DNA of 64,000 nt from Hymenobacter sp. YIM 151858-1 (GTDB lineage: Bacteria; Bacteroidota; Bacteroidia; Cytophagales; Hymenobacteraceae), in assembly GCF_025979705.1 (NCBI RefSeq), contig NZ_CP110136.1, forward strand, positions 3,100,001-3,164,000, written 5' to 3'. A program made the translations under genes and the position numbers. Positions 1 through 9,197 of the stretch are shown here, piece after piece. The notes below the pieces were generated by a model. It had not been told where the DNA came from. It worked only from the letters and a program-made list of their open reading frames with translations, and did not search any database. How positions within the stretch are numbered: the stretch's first letter is position 1; each line of letters begins with the position of its first letter.

Positions 1-168
1 GCCTACGCCTGGCAGCAGCTGGCGTGGGTGCAGTACTACCAAAACGAGTATGCCGGGGCCTGGGAGTCGTTGCACAAGGGCAGCACGCTCAATTTCAGCG
101 GCGTCGACTTTGAGCTCGTAACCAGCCTCAAGGACAAAATGCCCGACCCCAAGGGCTTGTTTAAGTAG
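1..168 (+). CDS. C-terminal fragment of a TPR-like repeat protein (partial)
   Basis: The window opens inside a reading frame that runs in frame 1 to a TAG at 166-168. The 55 visible residues begin AYAWQQLAWVQYYQNEY and include an Ala/Trp/Tyr pattern (GAWESLHKGSTLN) like the helix pair of a tetratricopeptide or Sel1-type repeat. The tail is lysine-rich and ends GLFK. No catalytic motif is visible and the function cannot be told from this piece. It could equally be the tail of a different alpha-helical scaffold protein. Confidence 0.6.
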   Translation, partial: AYAWQQLAWVQYYQNEYAGAWESLHKGSTLNFSGVDFELVTSLKDKMPDPKGLFK

Positions 169-239
169 GCCGCGGCCCCTTACTCACAACGCAGCCCGCG
201 CCGCTGGCGTAAGCGGGCTGCTTACCATTCCTCTCCTAC

Positions 240-956
240 GTGCGCATCACCAACTTATTGCTCGGGGCGGCCTTGTTGGCGCCGCTGGCAGCCGCGGCCC
301 AGGCCCCGCGCCGCCACTTCGACGCGCAAGGCCGCGCTTTCTTCCGCGGGCCGTTGCGTCTATCGGCAGGGGGCGGCATTGCCCTGTACAACGGCGACCT
401 GACCGCGAGCCTGGGCGACAACTTTATCGGGCCGGCCGGGCAGCTGGGCCTGATCTACACCTGGCGCCCGCACTGGAGCGTGGGCGGCGAGGCCACCGCG
501 TTTCAGATCGGCGCCCGCGACCAACTGCCCGAGCGCAACCTGGCCTTCAGAGGCAACAACCTGGCCGTGGCAGCCTTTGTGCGCTACGAGCCCCTGCGCG
601 ACCCATCGTGGTACGCCGGAACGCGCAACCGCTTTGCCCCTGTAAAGCCTTTCCTGAAAGCCGGGGTGGGCTACCTGCTGTACAACCCCAAGGCCTACAA
701 CGGCACCGAGCGCCCCACCAACTCCACCACTTACCTTGCGGCCGAGCGCCCCGACTACACCGCCACCGCCATTACCATACCCGTGGGCGGCGGCCTGTCG
801 TTTTTCCTGACGCGGCGGTTCTGGCTTACGGCCGAGGCAGCGTACGGCTTCACCACCACCGACCACCTCGACGACATCAGCCAGCGCGGCAACCCCGACC
901 GCAACGACGGCTACGGCACCGTTACCCTGAAGCTCGAGTATCAGCTAGGTGAGTAG
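240..956 (+). CDS. Outer-membrane beta-barrel protein, DUF6089-like
   Basis: This 238-residue secreted protein has a Sec signal peptide of about 20 residues (MRITNLLLGAALLAPLAAAAQA). Alternating hydrophobic/aromatic strands follow, ending in LKLEYQLGE, as expected of a small outer-membrane barrel. The LSAGGGIALYNGDLT segment resembles the start of DUF6089 and related porin-like families of Bacteroidota. The start is GTG at 240; there is no better ATG nearby and the signal peptide begins directly there. Family membership is inferred from pattern and role is unknown; such proteins are usually structural or poorly characterised surface proteins. It stands alone between the partial upstream gene and the SDR gene. 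Confidence 0.75.
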   Translation: MRITNLLLGAALLAPLAAAAQAPRRHFDAQGRAFFRGPLRLSAGGGIALYNGDLTASLGDNFIGPAGQLGLIYTWRPHWSVGGEATAFQIGARDQLPERNLAFRGNNLAVAAFVRYEPLRDPSWYAGTRNRFAPVKPFLKAGVGYLLYNPKAYNGTERPTNSTTYLAAERPDYTATAITIPVGGGLSFFLTRRFWLTAEAAYGFTTTDHLDDISQRGNPDRNDGYGTVTLKLEYQLGE

Positions 957-962
957 GTGGGG

Positions 963-1150
963 TTTGGTAGTTGGTATTGAGTATTCAGTAGTGAGCACTG
1001 AGCACCAAATCACGACGACCTGATGTTACTGCAACTACCGATACAAGTTCGCTCAGGCAGCCTTTCGCCGTTGCAGGCTCACTTGCCGCGCCGCACAAAC
1101 CATGCTTCATACTGAGTACCAAATACTAAGTACTCAATACCAATTGCCCA
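963..1150. repeat. Inverted intergenic word repeat next to the SDR start
   Basis: Two arms of short self-similar words face each other: GGTATTGAGTA near 971-981 and its exact reverse complement TACTCAATACC near 1132-1142, with looser matching outward (AGCACTGAGCACC against TACTGAGTACC). The right arm ends about 10 bases before the ATG at 1153, so it lies in the 5' untranslated region. The same vocabulary recurs upstream of argG at 17041-17137. Confidence 0.65.
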
Positions 1151-1152
1151 CT

Positions 1153-1938
1153 ATGCCTTTTCCCGCTGATGCGGCCACGCGGTGGTCGTTGCAAGGCCGT
1201 GTTTTTCTGGTAACGGGCGCTTCGGCCGGCATTGGCGCGGCGGTAGCGGCCGAGCTGATGGGTTTTGGCGCCACGGTGGTAGCGGCCGCGCGCCGGCCCG
1301 AGCCGCTGCAGCAGGCCGTGGCCGCTTGGCAGCAGCAAGGCCTCGATGCCCACGCCATGCCCGCCGACGTGAGCACGCCCCTAGGTCGGCAAACCCTGGT
1401 GGAGCAGGTGCAGGCGCAGTTTGGCCGGCTCGATGGGCTGGTAAACAACGTAGGCACCAACATCCGCAAGCCCACCACGGCCTACTCCGACGACGAGTAC
1501 CGCCACGTGATGCAAACCAACCTCGATTCGGCTTTTCACCTGTGCCAGTTGGCCCACCCCTTGCTGAAAGCCAGCGGGCAGGGCAGCGTGGTAAATATTT
1601 CGTCGGTGGCGGGGCTTACGGCTGTGCGCACCGGCGCCGTGTACGCCATGACGAAAGCTGCTATGGTGCAACTCACGCGCTACCTGGCTGCCGAGTGGGC
1701 CCCCGATGGCATCCGGGTAAACTGCGTGGCGCCGTGGTACATCAGCACGCCGCTGGCCGCCGGGGTGCTCAGCAACGAGAGCTACCTGCAAGAGGTGCTC
1801 GGCCGCACGCCCATGCGCCGCATCGGCGAGCCGCACGAAGTAGCCGCGGCGGTGGCTTTCCTGAGCCTGCCCGCCGCCAGCTACATCACCGGCCAGACGC
1901 TTTCGGTTGACGGAGGCTTTGTGGGCTACGGTTTCTGA
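1153..1938 (+). CDS. SDR family oxidoreductase, tropinone-reductase-like
   Basis: A 261-residue classical short-chain dehydrogenase/reductase. Visible are the NAD(P)-binding GASAGIG motif (about residues 22-28), the structural NNVGTN motif, the catalytic Ser in NISSVAG and the YAMTK active-site Tyr/Lys pair. The C-terminus carries [13 protein letters not shown]. The [12 protein letters not shown] segment is close to the tropinone reductase subgroup, although a bacterial member need not act on tropinone; the substrate is unknown. I chose ATG 1153 rather than an upstream in-frame ATG at 1102, because the extra 17 residues are translated from an intergenic repeat and do not resemble the family. 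It is a single gene, convergent with the ATP-grasp gene downstream. Confidence 0.9.
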   Translation: MPFPADAATRWSLQGRVFLVTGASAGIGAAVAAELMGFGATVVAAARRPEPLQQAVAAWQQQGLDAHAMPADVSTPLGRQTLVEQVQAQFGRLDGLVNNVGTNIRKPTTAYSDDEYRHVMQTNLDSAFHLCQLAHPLLKASGQGSVVNISSVAGLTAVRTGAVYAMTKAAMVQLTRYLAAEWAPDGIRVNCVAPWYISTPLAAGVLSNESYLQEVLGRTPMRRIGEPHEVAAAVAFLSLPAASYITGQTLSVDGGFVGYGF

Positions 1939-1972
1939 GCTGCAAGTAGAGCGCTACTGCGGCTACACTGCG

Positions 1973-2875
1973 CTAATGCGCGGCCACCTCGCTTGGCTGC
2001 GTAAGGCGCCGCAACGCCTCGTAGTAGCGCTGGTACGCCGCCTCGCCCGCCGAATCCATGTACAGGAAGGGCTCAATCATTTCCAACTCCATCAGCCAGA
2101 AACCGCCGTCGGGCGCCTCTACCCCATCGACGCGGGCATACAGGCAGTCCTCAGCAAACCGAGCGACGATGTCTTGCGCTACGGCCAGAATAGGCGCGGG
2201 CGGCGTTTCGGTGTGGATGGCGCCGCCGTGGAAGTGCTGCACCCGGAAGTCGCCCGACTTGGGGGTTTTGCGCACGCAGTGGCTCAGCTGCCCGCCAAAA
2301 AACACCAACGACCACTCGCCCGAGGTCTGGATTTGAGGCAGGAAGGGTTGGGCCATGAAATCGGCTTCGTCAACCAAAGCCTGCAGCTGCTCCTGGGCGG
2401 CTTGGGCCTCGGCCAGACCTAGGGCAAAGGTATCCTTAGCGCCACCGCTCACGGTGGGCTTCAGTACGAGGCGCTCGGTACCGAGTTCGGCCAGCAGGGC
2501 GGCGGGCTCCACGCGGCTGCCGCGGGGCAGCCAGTGCGTGGGCACGATAGGTACGCCGGCCTGCTCCATGTCGCGCAGGTACAGCTTATCGGCGTTGTGG
2601 CGCACAATGCCGGTGGGGTTGAGCAGGCGCACGCCGCGGGCGTCGAGCTCGTTCAGCCAGTTGTGGAACTCGGCCGGGCGCTCGAAGTAGTCCCACGGCG
2701 ACTTTAGTACGGCCACGTCGAAGGCTTCCCATTGCACGCTGGGGTCCGTCCAGGAAACGTACGAAACCTGTATGCCGCGGGCGCGGAGGTAATCGGCAAG
2801 CTGCTGGTCTTCGGCGGCTACGTTGGTAGCGGCGTACTGGGCCAGCGCATCGCAAGAAACTAAGGCAAGGTGCAT
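1973..2875 (-). CDS. ATP-grasp domain protein (glutathione-synthetase/RimK-like)
   Basis: About 300 residues. The N-terminal part (VSCDALAQYAATNVAAEDQQL) is a Rossmann-like pre-ATP-grasp domain. The central RLVLKPTVSGGAKDTF is the ATP-grasp lysine and glycine-rich loop, and FWLMELEMIEPFLYMD supplies the metal-binding acidic residues. Such enzymes ligate a carboxylate, activated as acyl-phosphate, to an amine or thiol; the substrates cannot be deduced here. The start at 2875 gives MHLALVSCDAL, which begins on the first beta strand. An in-frame start at 2920 would add 15 unlike residues. It converges with the SDR gene about 35 bp away. Confidence 0.8.
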   Translation of the reverse strand: MHLALVSCDALAQYAATNVAAEDQQLADYLRARGIQVSYVSWTDPSVQWEAFDVAVLKSPWDYFERPAEFHNWLNELDARGVRLLNPTGIVRHNADKLYLRDMEQAGVPIVPTHWLPRGSRVEPAALLAELGTERLVLKPTVSGGAKDTFALGLAEAQAAQEQLQALVDEADFMAQPFLPQIQTSGEWSLVFFGGQLSHCVRKTPKSGDFRVQHFHGGAIHTETPPAPILAVAQDIVARFAEDCLYARVDGVEAPDGGFWLMELEMIEPFLYMDSAGEAAYQRYYEALRRLTQPSEVAAH

Positions 2876-2959
2876 AAGCGCGGAAAAGAGCGTGAAGCCG
2901 CCTAGGTGCGGCGGACCCAAAAAGGGGGCACAAAGGTACCACTACCCGCCTCGTGCTCA

Positions 2960-2997
2960 AACAAAAAGCCCGCCGTACCTAGGGCACGGCGGGCTTT
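2960..2997 (-). terminator. Rho-independent terminator of the M4 protease gene
   Basis: Arms AAAGCCCGCCGT (2965-2976) and ACGGCGGGCTTT (2986-2997) form a perfect 12-bp stem with a 9-nt loop that contains CCTAGG. On the minus strand a T-rich tail follows. It lies 26 bp beyond the stop of the M4 gene. Confidence 0.85.
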
Positions 2998-3022
2998 GCG
3001 AAGCCAATGGCTTACCGGAGCA

Positions 3023-5497
3023 TTACTGCTTCACGAAACGCGAGCGGAAGGCCTTTTGCCCGTCCGAAATGCTGAGCTGGTAGATGCCGGCGCGCAGGTT
3101 GCTCACGTCGAGCTGACCGCGCTCCAGCACGCGCACCTGTACTTCGGCGCCGCGGGCATCAAACACCTGCACCGACTGCACCGCCATGTTGCCGGGTAGC
3201 GCAATGTTGAGGAAGTCGTTGGCCGGGTTCGGGAATACGCGGGCCGTGCGGGCTTCTTCGTTGCCGAGGGCTTCGGTGCCCGTGAGCGAGGCCACGGTGG
3301 TGGCGGCAATGGCCGTACCGCCCGTGATGTTGACGGTGTAGTCCTCAGTTTCGCCGTAGCTGTAGGTGTTGCAGCTGGTGGTGGCCGAGTTGTCGCTCAT
3401 CACCACGCGCAGGCGGGTAGCGCCGCTCTTGGCCGTGGTGGGCACCGTGAAGCTGGCGCTCAGCGTACCCGTGCTGCTGCTCGAGCCGGATACCACCAGT
3501 TCGCCGGCATCGGTAAACACGCCGTTCTTGTTGTAGTCGATGTACACCTTCCAATACTCGGTGTAGGCCGTGGAGGCAAAGCCCGCCGAGAAGTAGATGG
3601 TTTGCGACGAGCCGGCTGCCACCGAGGTGCTCAGGGCCGTGCCGTCGTAGTAGCCGCCGTTGGCGCCCGAGGTGCGGTTAATCGAGCCGAGCTGTACCAG
3701 GTCAATCCACTCGTAGGTGGTACTGCCTTTGCTGGCGCAGTACGTAACCGTGGTGGGGGGCGGCGTGGTGCTGCCACCGCCGTAAGCGGCGCCTACACCC
3801 ACGGCGTACCACGCGTTGGTAACGGCAATTTCCTGGGCCGAGCCGGCGCCGTACAGGTCTTTGGCCGCCTGAATGGAGTAGGTACGGGCCGAAGCGTAGG
3901 TGCTCGACGAGGTGAGGTACACGCTTTCGGTACGGTAGGCAATTTTGGCGGCGGCATCAATGCCGATGCCGGTTACGTTGAAAGCACTGCCGATGTCGTT
4001 GGTGCCCGAGCCACCCACCGCCAGGCGGTAGAACCAGTGATTGAGCACGCCCGAGTTGGTGTGCACGCCGCCGTTGTCGCCGGTGCCGGTATACCAGTAG
4101 GTACCTTTGTAGGTATCGGGCTGGCTTTGCGAGTTCGGGTCGCTCATCGAGCGCAGCGCCGCGCGCTGCTTGTCGATTTCTTCGCCGATCAGCCAGGTCG
4201 ATTTAGCCTTCACGCCCGACGAGGTAGCGCCCAGCGTGCCCACGGCGTAGGCCTCGATGCAGGCGCCCCAAATGTCGGAGAAGCCTTCGTTCATCGCGCC
4301 CGACTCGTTGGAGTACACCAGGTTGGCGGTTTTTTCGCACACGGCGTGGCCAATTTCGTGGGCGCACACGTCGAGCGAGGTCAGCGGGCGGAAGCGCGTG
4401 GCGCCGTCGCCGTAGGTCATTACCGAGCCGTTCCAGTAAGCGTTTTCGTAGCCTACGCCGTCGCCCGGCGTGTCGTCGAAGTGGATGTAGCTCTTGATTT
4501 TGGCGCCGGCGTTGTCGTAGGAGTTGCGGCCGTGCACGTTCTTCCAGTAATCGTAGGTGGCCTGCGCGCCAAAGTGCGCGTCGCCGGCTACGTTGTCGAA
4601 GTTGGCGTTGTTGTACTCCGTCCAGCTGTTGTCGGCATCGGTAAAGTCAACCGCCGAGGTGTAGCTGTTGCCCTTGCGGCAGTTGTAGGTTTCGATGCCC
4701 AGGCCGCGGGTGTAGGAGCGCAGGCGGTAGGCCGTGGCGCCTGTGCTGGTGGTGTAGCTTTCGTTGGCCAGCGAGCGGGTGCCGCTGTAAGCCGTAGCAA
4801 ACGAGGCCGTAGTGGCCGCGTGCTTGATGATGTCGTTCTGCGAAATTACCTCGCCGGTTTGGGCATCCACGTAAATGTGGGCGCGGCTCACGGGCTCGGC
4901 GGCGTACACGTCGAGCTTCCAGGCCAGCGTGGGCTGGCCGGCTTTGGCGGCATCCATGCTCAGCGTATTGCGCATGATTACCAGCTCGCCGCTGGGCTTA
5001 AACGTGCTCTTGCCTTCCGATTCGCGCGCAAACTCGGCCTCGTTGGGCATTTGCCACATGTAGCGGCGGGCCCGCACGTAGCGCATGGCCGACTGCAGCG
5101 CGGCCTCGGCCGATACGGCCGGGCGCACCTCCAGGGTGGTGGGCAGCTGCTCAAAGTCGCCGCTGATTACCTCCACCTCGCCGTTGCGGCTGTGGGCGGT
5201 GTAGGTAGCGTTTTCCACCTTCACGCCCTTGAAATACTGCTGAAAGCGTTCGTGCTTGATGCCGGCGCCGTCGGTTTCGAGGCGGGCGACGCGCATTTCG
5301 TCGTGGCTGGTGAGGGGCAGCGTGGCGCGCAAGGCGGCGCGGGCATCCTGGTAGCGGGCACCGGCAGCCGAGAAATGCACCAGCTCGGGCATGCCATCGG
5401 CCGCGTTGATGCGCCCGGTGGGGCGCGGGCCCGTTTGCGCCATAGCGGCGGCACTACCTAGCAAGGCTAGCCCAAGGGCAGAGTATTTGTAGAGCAT
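3023..5497 (-). CDS. Secreted M4 (thermolysin-type) metalloprotease with GEVED and T9SS sorting domains
   Basis: An 824-residue secreted zinc endopeptidase. After a signal peptide (MLYKYSALGLALLGSAAAMA) come FTP/PepSY-like propeptide sequence (about 60-220) and the M4 catalytic domain. HEIGHAV near residue 379 supplies the zinc histidines and general base; NEGFSDIWGA about 20 residues later gives the third zinc ligand. From about 590 a GEVED-type beta domain is seen (IDYNKNGVFTDAGELV). The last 75 residues (VFPNPANDFLNIALPG through FRSRFVKQ) form a type A sorting domain for type IX secretion. It is expected to be exported by the gliding-associated T9SS and either released or anchored at the surface. 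The 824 residues fit a multi-domain secreted M4 protease. It has its own promoter region and terminator, so it is monocistronic. Confidence 0.95.
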   Translation of the reverse strand: MLYKYSALGLALLGSAAAMAQTGPRPTGRINAADGMPELVHFSAAGARYQDARAALRATLPLTSHDEMRVARLETDGAGIKHERFQQYFKGVKVENATYTAHSRNGEVEVISGDFEQLPTTLEVRPAVSAEAALQSAMRYVRARRYMWQMPNEAEFARESEGKSTFKPSGELVIMRNTLSMDAAKAGQPTLAWKLDVYAAEPVSRAHIYVDAQTGEVISQNDIIKHAATTASFATAYSGTRSLANESYTTSTGATAYRLRSYTRGLGIETYNCRKGNSYTSAVDFTDADNSWTEYNNANFDNVAGDAHFGAQATYDYWKNVHGRNSYDNAGAKIKSYIHFDDTPGDGVGYENAYWNGSVMTYGDGATRFRPLTSLDVCAHEIGHAVCEKTANLVYSNESGAMNEGFSDIWGACIEAYAVGTLGATSSGVKAKSTWLIGEEIDKQRAALRSMSDPNSQSQPDTYKGTYWYTGTGDNGGVHTNSGVLNHWFYRLAVGGSGTNDIGSAFNVTGIGIDAAAKIAYRTESVYLTSSSTYASARTYSIQAAKDLYGAGSAQEIAVTNAWYAVGVGAAYGGGSTTPPPTTVTYCASKGSTTYEWIDLVQLGSINRTSGANGGYYDGTALSTSVAAGSSQTIYFSAGFASTAYTEYWKVYIDYNKNGVFTDAGELVVSGSSSSTGTLSASFTVPTTAKSGATRLRVVMSDNSATTSCNTYSYGETEDYTVNITGGTAIAATTVASLTGTEALGNEEARTARVFPNPANDFLNIALPGNMAVQSVQVFDARGAEVQVRVLERGQLDVSNLRAGIYQLSISDGQKAFRSRFVKQ

Positions 5498-5559
5498 GGA
5501 GTAGGGTTTTGGAGGTGACAGGAAATTGTATGTGTCCTTGACAAGCAGTAAGGGGCCGA

Positions 5560-5594
5560 CAAATTAAAAATTTTTTAATCCTTTACACGTCCAA
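5560..5594 (-). promoter_or_regulatory. Candidate promoter of the M4 protease gene
   Basis: The 5530-5700 stretch is AT-rich against a GC-rich background. On the minus strand it reads TTAATTTG (5560-5567), one base off the Bacteroidota -7 consensus TAnnTTTG. A TTG at 5592-5594 lies at about the right distance for a -33 element. The start codon is about 65 bp downstream. Assigned by pattern only. Confidence 0.4.
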
Positions 5595-5800
5595 CTACCA
5601 CTTTTCGCATAGAAATATTTTTTTCATTGAAAACCCTTCAAACAACAACCTACAATCATCGAAACCGTATCGCGCCGGCGCTGGCGTGCGCATCAGGCAT
5701 ATGAAAAAGACTATACCATGAATTTTCCGTGAAGGCGCCGCGCGCCGCCGCGTTTTGCACCCTGCTTAGCCAACCTCAGCCCCAACGCACCTAGGCGGCA

Positions 5801-5840
5801 CAAAAAAGCGCGGCAGCCAGCTGGGTGCTGACTGCCGCGC
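5801..5840 (-). terminator. Rho-independent terminator of the M20 amidohydrolase gene
   Basis: GCGCGGCAG (5808-5816) pairs perfectly with CTGCCGCGC (5832-5840). On the minus strand the stem is followed by TTTTTT. It is 29 bp past the stop codon at 5869. Together with the AT-rich promoter region this accounts for most of the 370-bp gap between 5498 and 5868. Confidence 0.85.
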
Positions 5841-5868
5841 GGCAACCGGTTTGCTTGCCCGGGCGGGC

Positions 5869-7191
5869 CTACTTCATCTTGCCACCGAGGTAATCAACGG
5901 CGAGGTTCGAGAGGGTACGTACGCCCAGGCCAAAGCCGCTTTCATCGAGAAAGAAGCCGGGCGTGTGGTGCGGGGCGGTGGCGGCGGGGTCGGCGCCCTT
6001 GGGCATGCCGCCAAGGTACAGGTACAGGCCGGGCACTTTTTCCTGATAGCAGCCAAAATCCTCGGCGCCGGTTACGGCTTTCATCTCGCTCACGGCGCTG
6101 GCGCCGGCCACGTTGCGCAGGGTGGGCAGGGCTTGCTGCAGCAGGCGCGGGTCGTTGTAGGTAAGCGGGGCGGCGGCGCGCACCTCCACCTCGGCGGTAG
6201 CGCCGGCGGCTTCGGCAATGTTGGTGGCCACGCGGCGCACGCTCTGGGCCAGCTGCGCGCGGGTTTGGGCATTCAGGGCGCGCAAGGTGCCTTGCAGCTC
6301 CACTTGCTCCGGAATAATGTTGTTGCGCACGCCCCCGTGAATCATGCCCACGGTTACCACGGCCGCATCTTCCGTCAGCTGCACCTCGCGGCTTACAATG
6401 CTTTGCAGGGCTACCACAATCTGCGAAGCCGTAACCACCGGATCGACGGCCAGCCACGGGTACGCCCCGTGCGCCGACTTGCCCTTTACGCGAATCTGGA
6501 ACACGTCGGCGCTGGCCATCATGCCGCCGGCGCGGTACTTCACCTGCCCTACCTCGGTTTGGGCATTGATGTGCAGCCCGAACACGGCATCCACCTTGGG
6601 GTTGTCGAGCACGCCTTCTTTCACCATTAGGGCAGCGCCGCCTTCCTCGCCTGCGGGCGGGCCTTCTTCGGCGGGCTGGAAAATGAACTTCACGGTGCCG
6701 TGCAGGTCGTTTTTCAGCTGGCTAAGCACGTTGGCGGTGCCCAGCAGCATGGCCACGTGGCTGTCGTGGCCGCAGGCGTGCATAATGCCTACCTCCTGGC
6801 CGTTGTACTGGGTGCGCTCCTTCGAGGCAAACGGCACTTTGCGGTCTTCCGTCACGGGCAGGGCGTCCATGTCGGCGCGCAGGGCCACCACGGGGCCGGG
6901 CTTGCCGCCGCGCAGCAGCCCGACCACGCCGGTTTTGCCCACGCCGGTTTGCACCTCCAGGCCCAGGCGCTTCAGCTCGGCGGCCACAATGCCGGCCGTG
7001 CGGGTTTCGCGGTTGCCCAGCTCGGGGTGCTCGTGAATATCGCGGCGCCAGGCAATTACCTGGGGCTCTACGCGGGCCGAAAGCGCGTCGATGCGCCCGG
7101 CCAAGGGGTTTTTCTTTTGGGCCGCGGCCGGAGCCGGGTGCAAGGCCAGCAGCCCGGCAGCAGCGGCCAATAAAACAGGAAGGCGGAACAT
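5869..7191 (-). CDS. Secreted M20-family amidohydrolase
   Basis: A 440-residue peptidase M20 (AmiHyd/IAA-amino-acid hydrolase subgroup). The N-terminus MFRLPVLLAAAAGLLALHPAPAAAQ is a signal peptide, so the enzyme is probably periplasmic. Metal-site motifs are visible: ALRADMDALPV, MHACGHDSHVAMLLG, QPAEEGPPAGEEGGA and GAEDFGCY. These hydrolyse amide bonds of N-acyl amino acids or small peptides; the substrate is not clear. The start at 7191 places the signal peptide first; an in-frame start at 7275 would add 28 unlike residues. It is a single gene with its own terminator, preceded on the same strand by the PhyH gene with a gap of about 105 bp past the PhyH stop. Confidence 0.9.
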   Translation of the reverse strand: MFRLPVLLAAAAGLLALHPAPAAAQKKNPLAGRIDALSARVEPQVIAWRRDIHEHPELGNRETRTAGIVAAELKRLGLEVQTGVGKTGVVGLLRGGKPGPVVALRADMDALPVTEDRKVPFASKERTQYNGQEVGIMHACGHDSHVAMLLGTANVLSQLKNDLHGTVKFIFQPAEEGPPAGEEGGAALMVKEGVLDNPKVDAVFGLHINAQTEVGQVKYRAGGMMASADVFQIRVKGKSAHGAYPWLAVDPVVTASQIVVALQSIVSREVQLTEDAAVVTVGMIHGGVRNNIIPEQVELQGTLRALNAQTRAQLAQSVRRVATNIAEAAGATAEVEVRAAAPLTYNDPRLLQQALPTLRNVAGASAVSEMKAVTGAEDFGCYQEKVPGLYLYLGGMPKGADPAATAPHHTPGFFLDESGFGLGVRTLSNLAVDYLGGKMK

Positions 7192-7297
7192 GAGCGCCAG
7201 ATATGATATGAGTATGCCCGCCAAGGTACAACACCGCGCCCAGCCGATTGCCCTAGGTGCTACTGCCCTGGCCAAGCACCGGCACCTAGGGGTTGCG

Positions 7298-8116
7298 TTA
7301 CTTCAGCAGGTGCAAAAAGCGCAGGTACAAGGGCGTAGGTGCCGCGGCGTGTTTGGGCTGATACGGGCCCGCCACAATGGGCACGTACAGCACGCGGCGG
7401 CGCGACGCGGCCCCCACTAAGGGCGAGCGGGCTACACGGTGCCACAAGCGGCCGTCGTGCACGGTCAGGTCGCCGGCCTGGGTTTCGATGGCCAGCTCGT
7501 TAGGGTCGGCCTCGTGGCTGGCGAAGTACTTTTTGCGAAACAGCAGCTCGCGCAGGCTTTGGCAGTGTGTGCCCGGCAGCACGCGCAAGCCGCCGTTGGC
7601 CGCGGGGCAGTCGTCGAGGTGAATGCCCACGTTCAGCATAGCCCCAATGCGCCGCCCCTCGAATACGTCGCGCAGGGCATCGGTGTGCCAGCCCATGTGC
7701 GCAAACGTGCTGCCCGGCACGTTCACGTAGTGGTTTACTACCAGGCCGTTCTTCTCGTTTTCGCCCATGCGGGCGCCAGGTGCATCAAGCAGCCCGAGCA
7801 ATGCCCGCAGGCGTGTATCCTGCAAAAATGCGTGCAGCCGGGGGCTGTGCTGCGAGGCAAACGCAAAGCGCTGCACCATGCGCGTGCCGTCTGCATCGTG
7901 GCCGTACTTAATGGGCACTCCGTTGATTTTGGTGGGGCCCGCCTGCAGCCATTGCTGCTCCAATTCTGCAATGGCCTGCAGCAGCCCTTGCACGGCTTCG
8001 GGTGCAGCAAATTGCCGAAAATGAAGAAAGCCGCGCCGCTGAAAAAAGGCTTTTTGCTCGTGCGAGAGTTGCGAATTGCGTAAGCAGAAGCGGGGATAAT
8101 CGGCAGAGAGCTGCAT
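7298..8116 (-). CDS. Phytanoyl-CoA dioxygenase (PhyH) family oxygenase
   Basis: A 272-residue Fe(II)/2-oxoglutarate-dependent oxygenase fold. MGWHTDAL carries the first two iron ligands (HxD), VLPGTHCQS is the typical mid-domain segment, and LTVHDGRLWHRVARSP brings the distal His and the Arg expected to bind 2-oxoglutarate. These enzymes hydroxylate diverse small molecules; the substrate cannot be read from sequence. The start at 8116 gives MQLSADYPRF; the upstream in-frame start at 8164 adds 16 Arg-rich residues without support. No signal peptide is seen, so it is likely cytoplasmic. Confidence 0.85.
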   Translation of the reverse strand: MQLSADYPRFCLRNSQLSHEQKAFFQRRGFLHFRQFAAPEAVQGLLQAIAELEQQWLQAGPTKINGVPIKYGHDADGTRMVQRFAFASQHSPRLHAFLQDTRLRALLGLLDAPGARMGENEKNGLVVNHYVNVPGSTFAHMGWHTDALRDVFEGRRIGAMLNVGIHLDDCPAANGGLRVLPGTHCQSLRELLFRKKYFASHEADPNELAIETQAGDLTVHDGRLWHRVARSPLVGAASRRRVLYVPIVAGPYQPKHAAAPTPLYLRFLHLLK

Positions 8117-8314
8117 AAAGCTACGCCGAATCCTGCCTCTACTGCGTGGGCAAGCCTCAGCCAAGGCAAGTTACGCAACTTCGGCGGGCCGCCACCGGCC
8201 GTTTACACAGCCCAGCGGCCGGTTTGGCCAGGCTGCAGCTTGGCTTTGTCAGAAATTGTGTATTTTCGGGATGCTGGAACTTCACTCCTCCACCTGCCTC
8301 CAGCCTTCCACCGC

Positions 8315-9085
8315 ATGAAACGCATTTTCTGGCTGCCGTTGGCCTTGGCGCTTAGCTATGCGGCCGCGGCCCAGCCCGCCCCCGCTCGCCTGGTACCGTG
8401 CCGCAAGGGCAACCAATGGGGCTACGCCGACCGCCAGGGCCGCGTGGTGCTGCCCCTGCGCTACGACGAAGCCGGCCCGTTTGTGGACGAAGTGGCCTGG
8501 GTGCGCGTTGGTGCGTGCTACGGCTACATCGACGGCGCCGGCAACCCGCTCACGCCCATGCACTTCGAGCAGGCCTCCAACTTTCAGCAGGGCCGTGCCA
8601 CGGTGGTGCTGCGCGGCGAAACCTTCGACATCGACGTATCGGGCCGCCGGCTGGCCGAGCCCCGCGAGCAACCCGAGGAGGATTACCTGGCCCAGGGCGA
8701 CCCGCTCCGCCGCAACGGCAAAGTGGGCTTCCGGTTTTCCGTCGGCGACGCCGTGGTGCCGCCCGTGTACGACGAAGTGCAGGACCTGTACCACGACGGC
8801 CTGCTGCTGGTGCGCCAGGGCCCCAAGTGGGGCGTGGTAGATAACCGCGGCCGCCAACGCTTGCCCCTCTCCTTCGACAACATTCGGGCTACCGAGCAAA
8901 ACGGCTACGCCTACCCCATTGTGGAGCAGCAAGGCCGGTTTGGCTACCTAGGGCCCAGCGGCAAGCTCATCATCAAGCCCAAGTACGCTGCTGCCGAGCC
9001 CTTTGTAGCCGGCGTGGCCCGCGTGGTTACGCCCGAAGGCAAAGTAGGGTACGTGGACGATGCCGGCCGCGAGTACTTCGACTAA
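8315..9085 (+). CDS. WG-repeat protein, secreted
   Basis: A 256-residue protein with a signal peptide (MKRIFWLPLALALSYAAAAQ). About five to six WG-type repeats follow, each with the pattern G.WGY.D..G....P..YD (QWGYADRQGRVVLPLRYDEA, KWGVVDNRGRQRLPLSFDNI, RFGYLGPSGKLIIKPKYAAA). WG repeats make beta-rich scaffolds, often at the cell surface or in the periplasm; no enzymatic residues are visible. The ATG at 8315 was chosen because the signal peptide starts there. TATTTTCG at 8261-8268 is a possible -7 element. The stop is followed directly by GCACCTAGG. Confidence 0.85.
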   Translation: MKRIFWLPLALALSYAAAAQPAPARLVPCRKGNQWGYADRQGRVVLPLRYDEAGPFVDEVAWVRVGACYGYIDGAGNPLTPMHFEQASNFQQGRATVVLRGETFDIDVSGRRLAEPREQPEEDYLAQGDPLRRNGKVGFRFSVGDAVVPPVYDEVQDLYHDGLLLVRQGPKWGVVDNRGRQRLPLSFDNIRATEQNGYAYPIVEQQGRFGYLGPSGKLIIKPKYAAAEPFVAGVARVVTPEGKVGYVDDAGREYFD

Positions 9086-9123
9086 GCACCTAGGGCGTAA
9101 GCCGCGCCGCCCAGTTCGGACCG

Positions 9124-9131
9124 TATCTTGC
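9124..9131 (+). promoter_or_regulatory. Candidate -7 element, TATCTTGC
   Basis: TATCTTGC lies 67 bp upstream of the TonB-C protein start at 9198. It resembles the TAnnTTTG consensus of Bacteroidota and matches similar octamers upstream of other genes in this window (33760, 36383, 40280, 47533). No clear -33 TTTG is seen. Confidence 0.35.
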
Positions 9132-9197
9132 CGCGCTGGCGCCGTATAGCACTTAGTACTGTCCCGGCGTTTGCCGCTCAGCTAAACCCACCCAGGC

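Noticed and set aside
3602-5461. A long open frame (about 619 codons) on the plus strand opposite the M4 protease gene
   Set aside because: It is low-complexity Gly/Ala/Val/Arg-rich, has no motifs, and mirrors a gene with clear domains. Long antisense frames are expected in GC-rich DNA.
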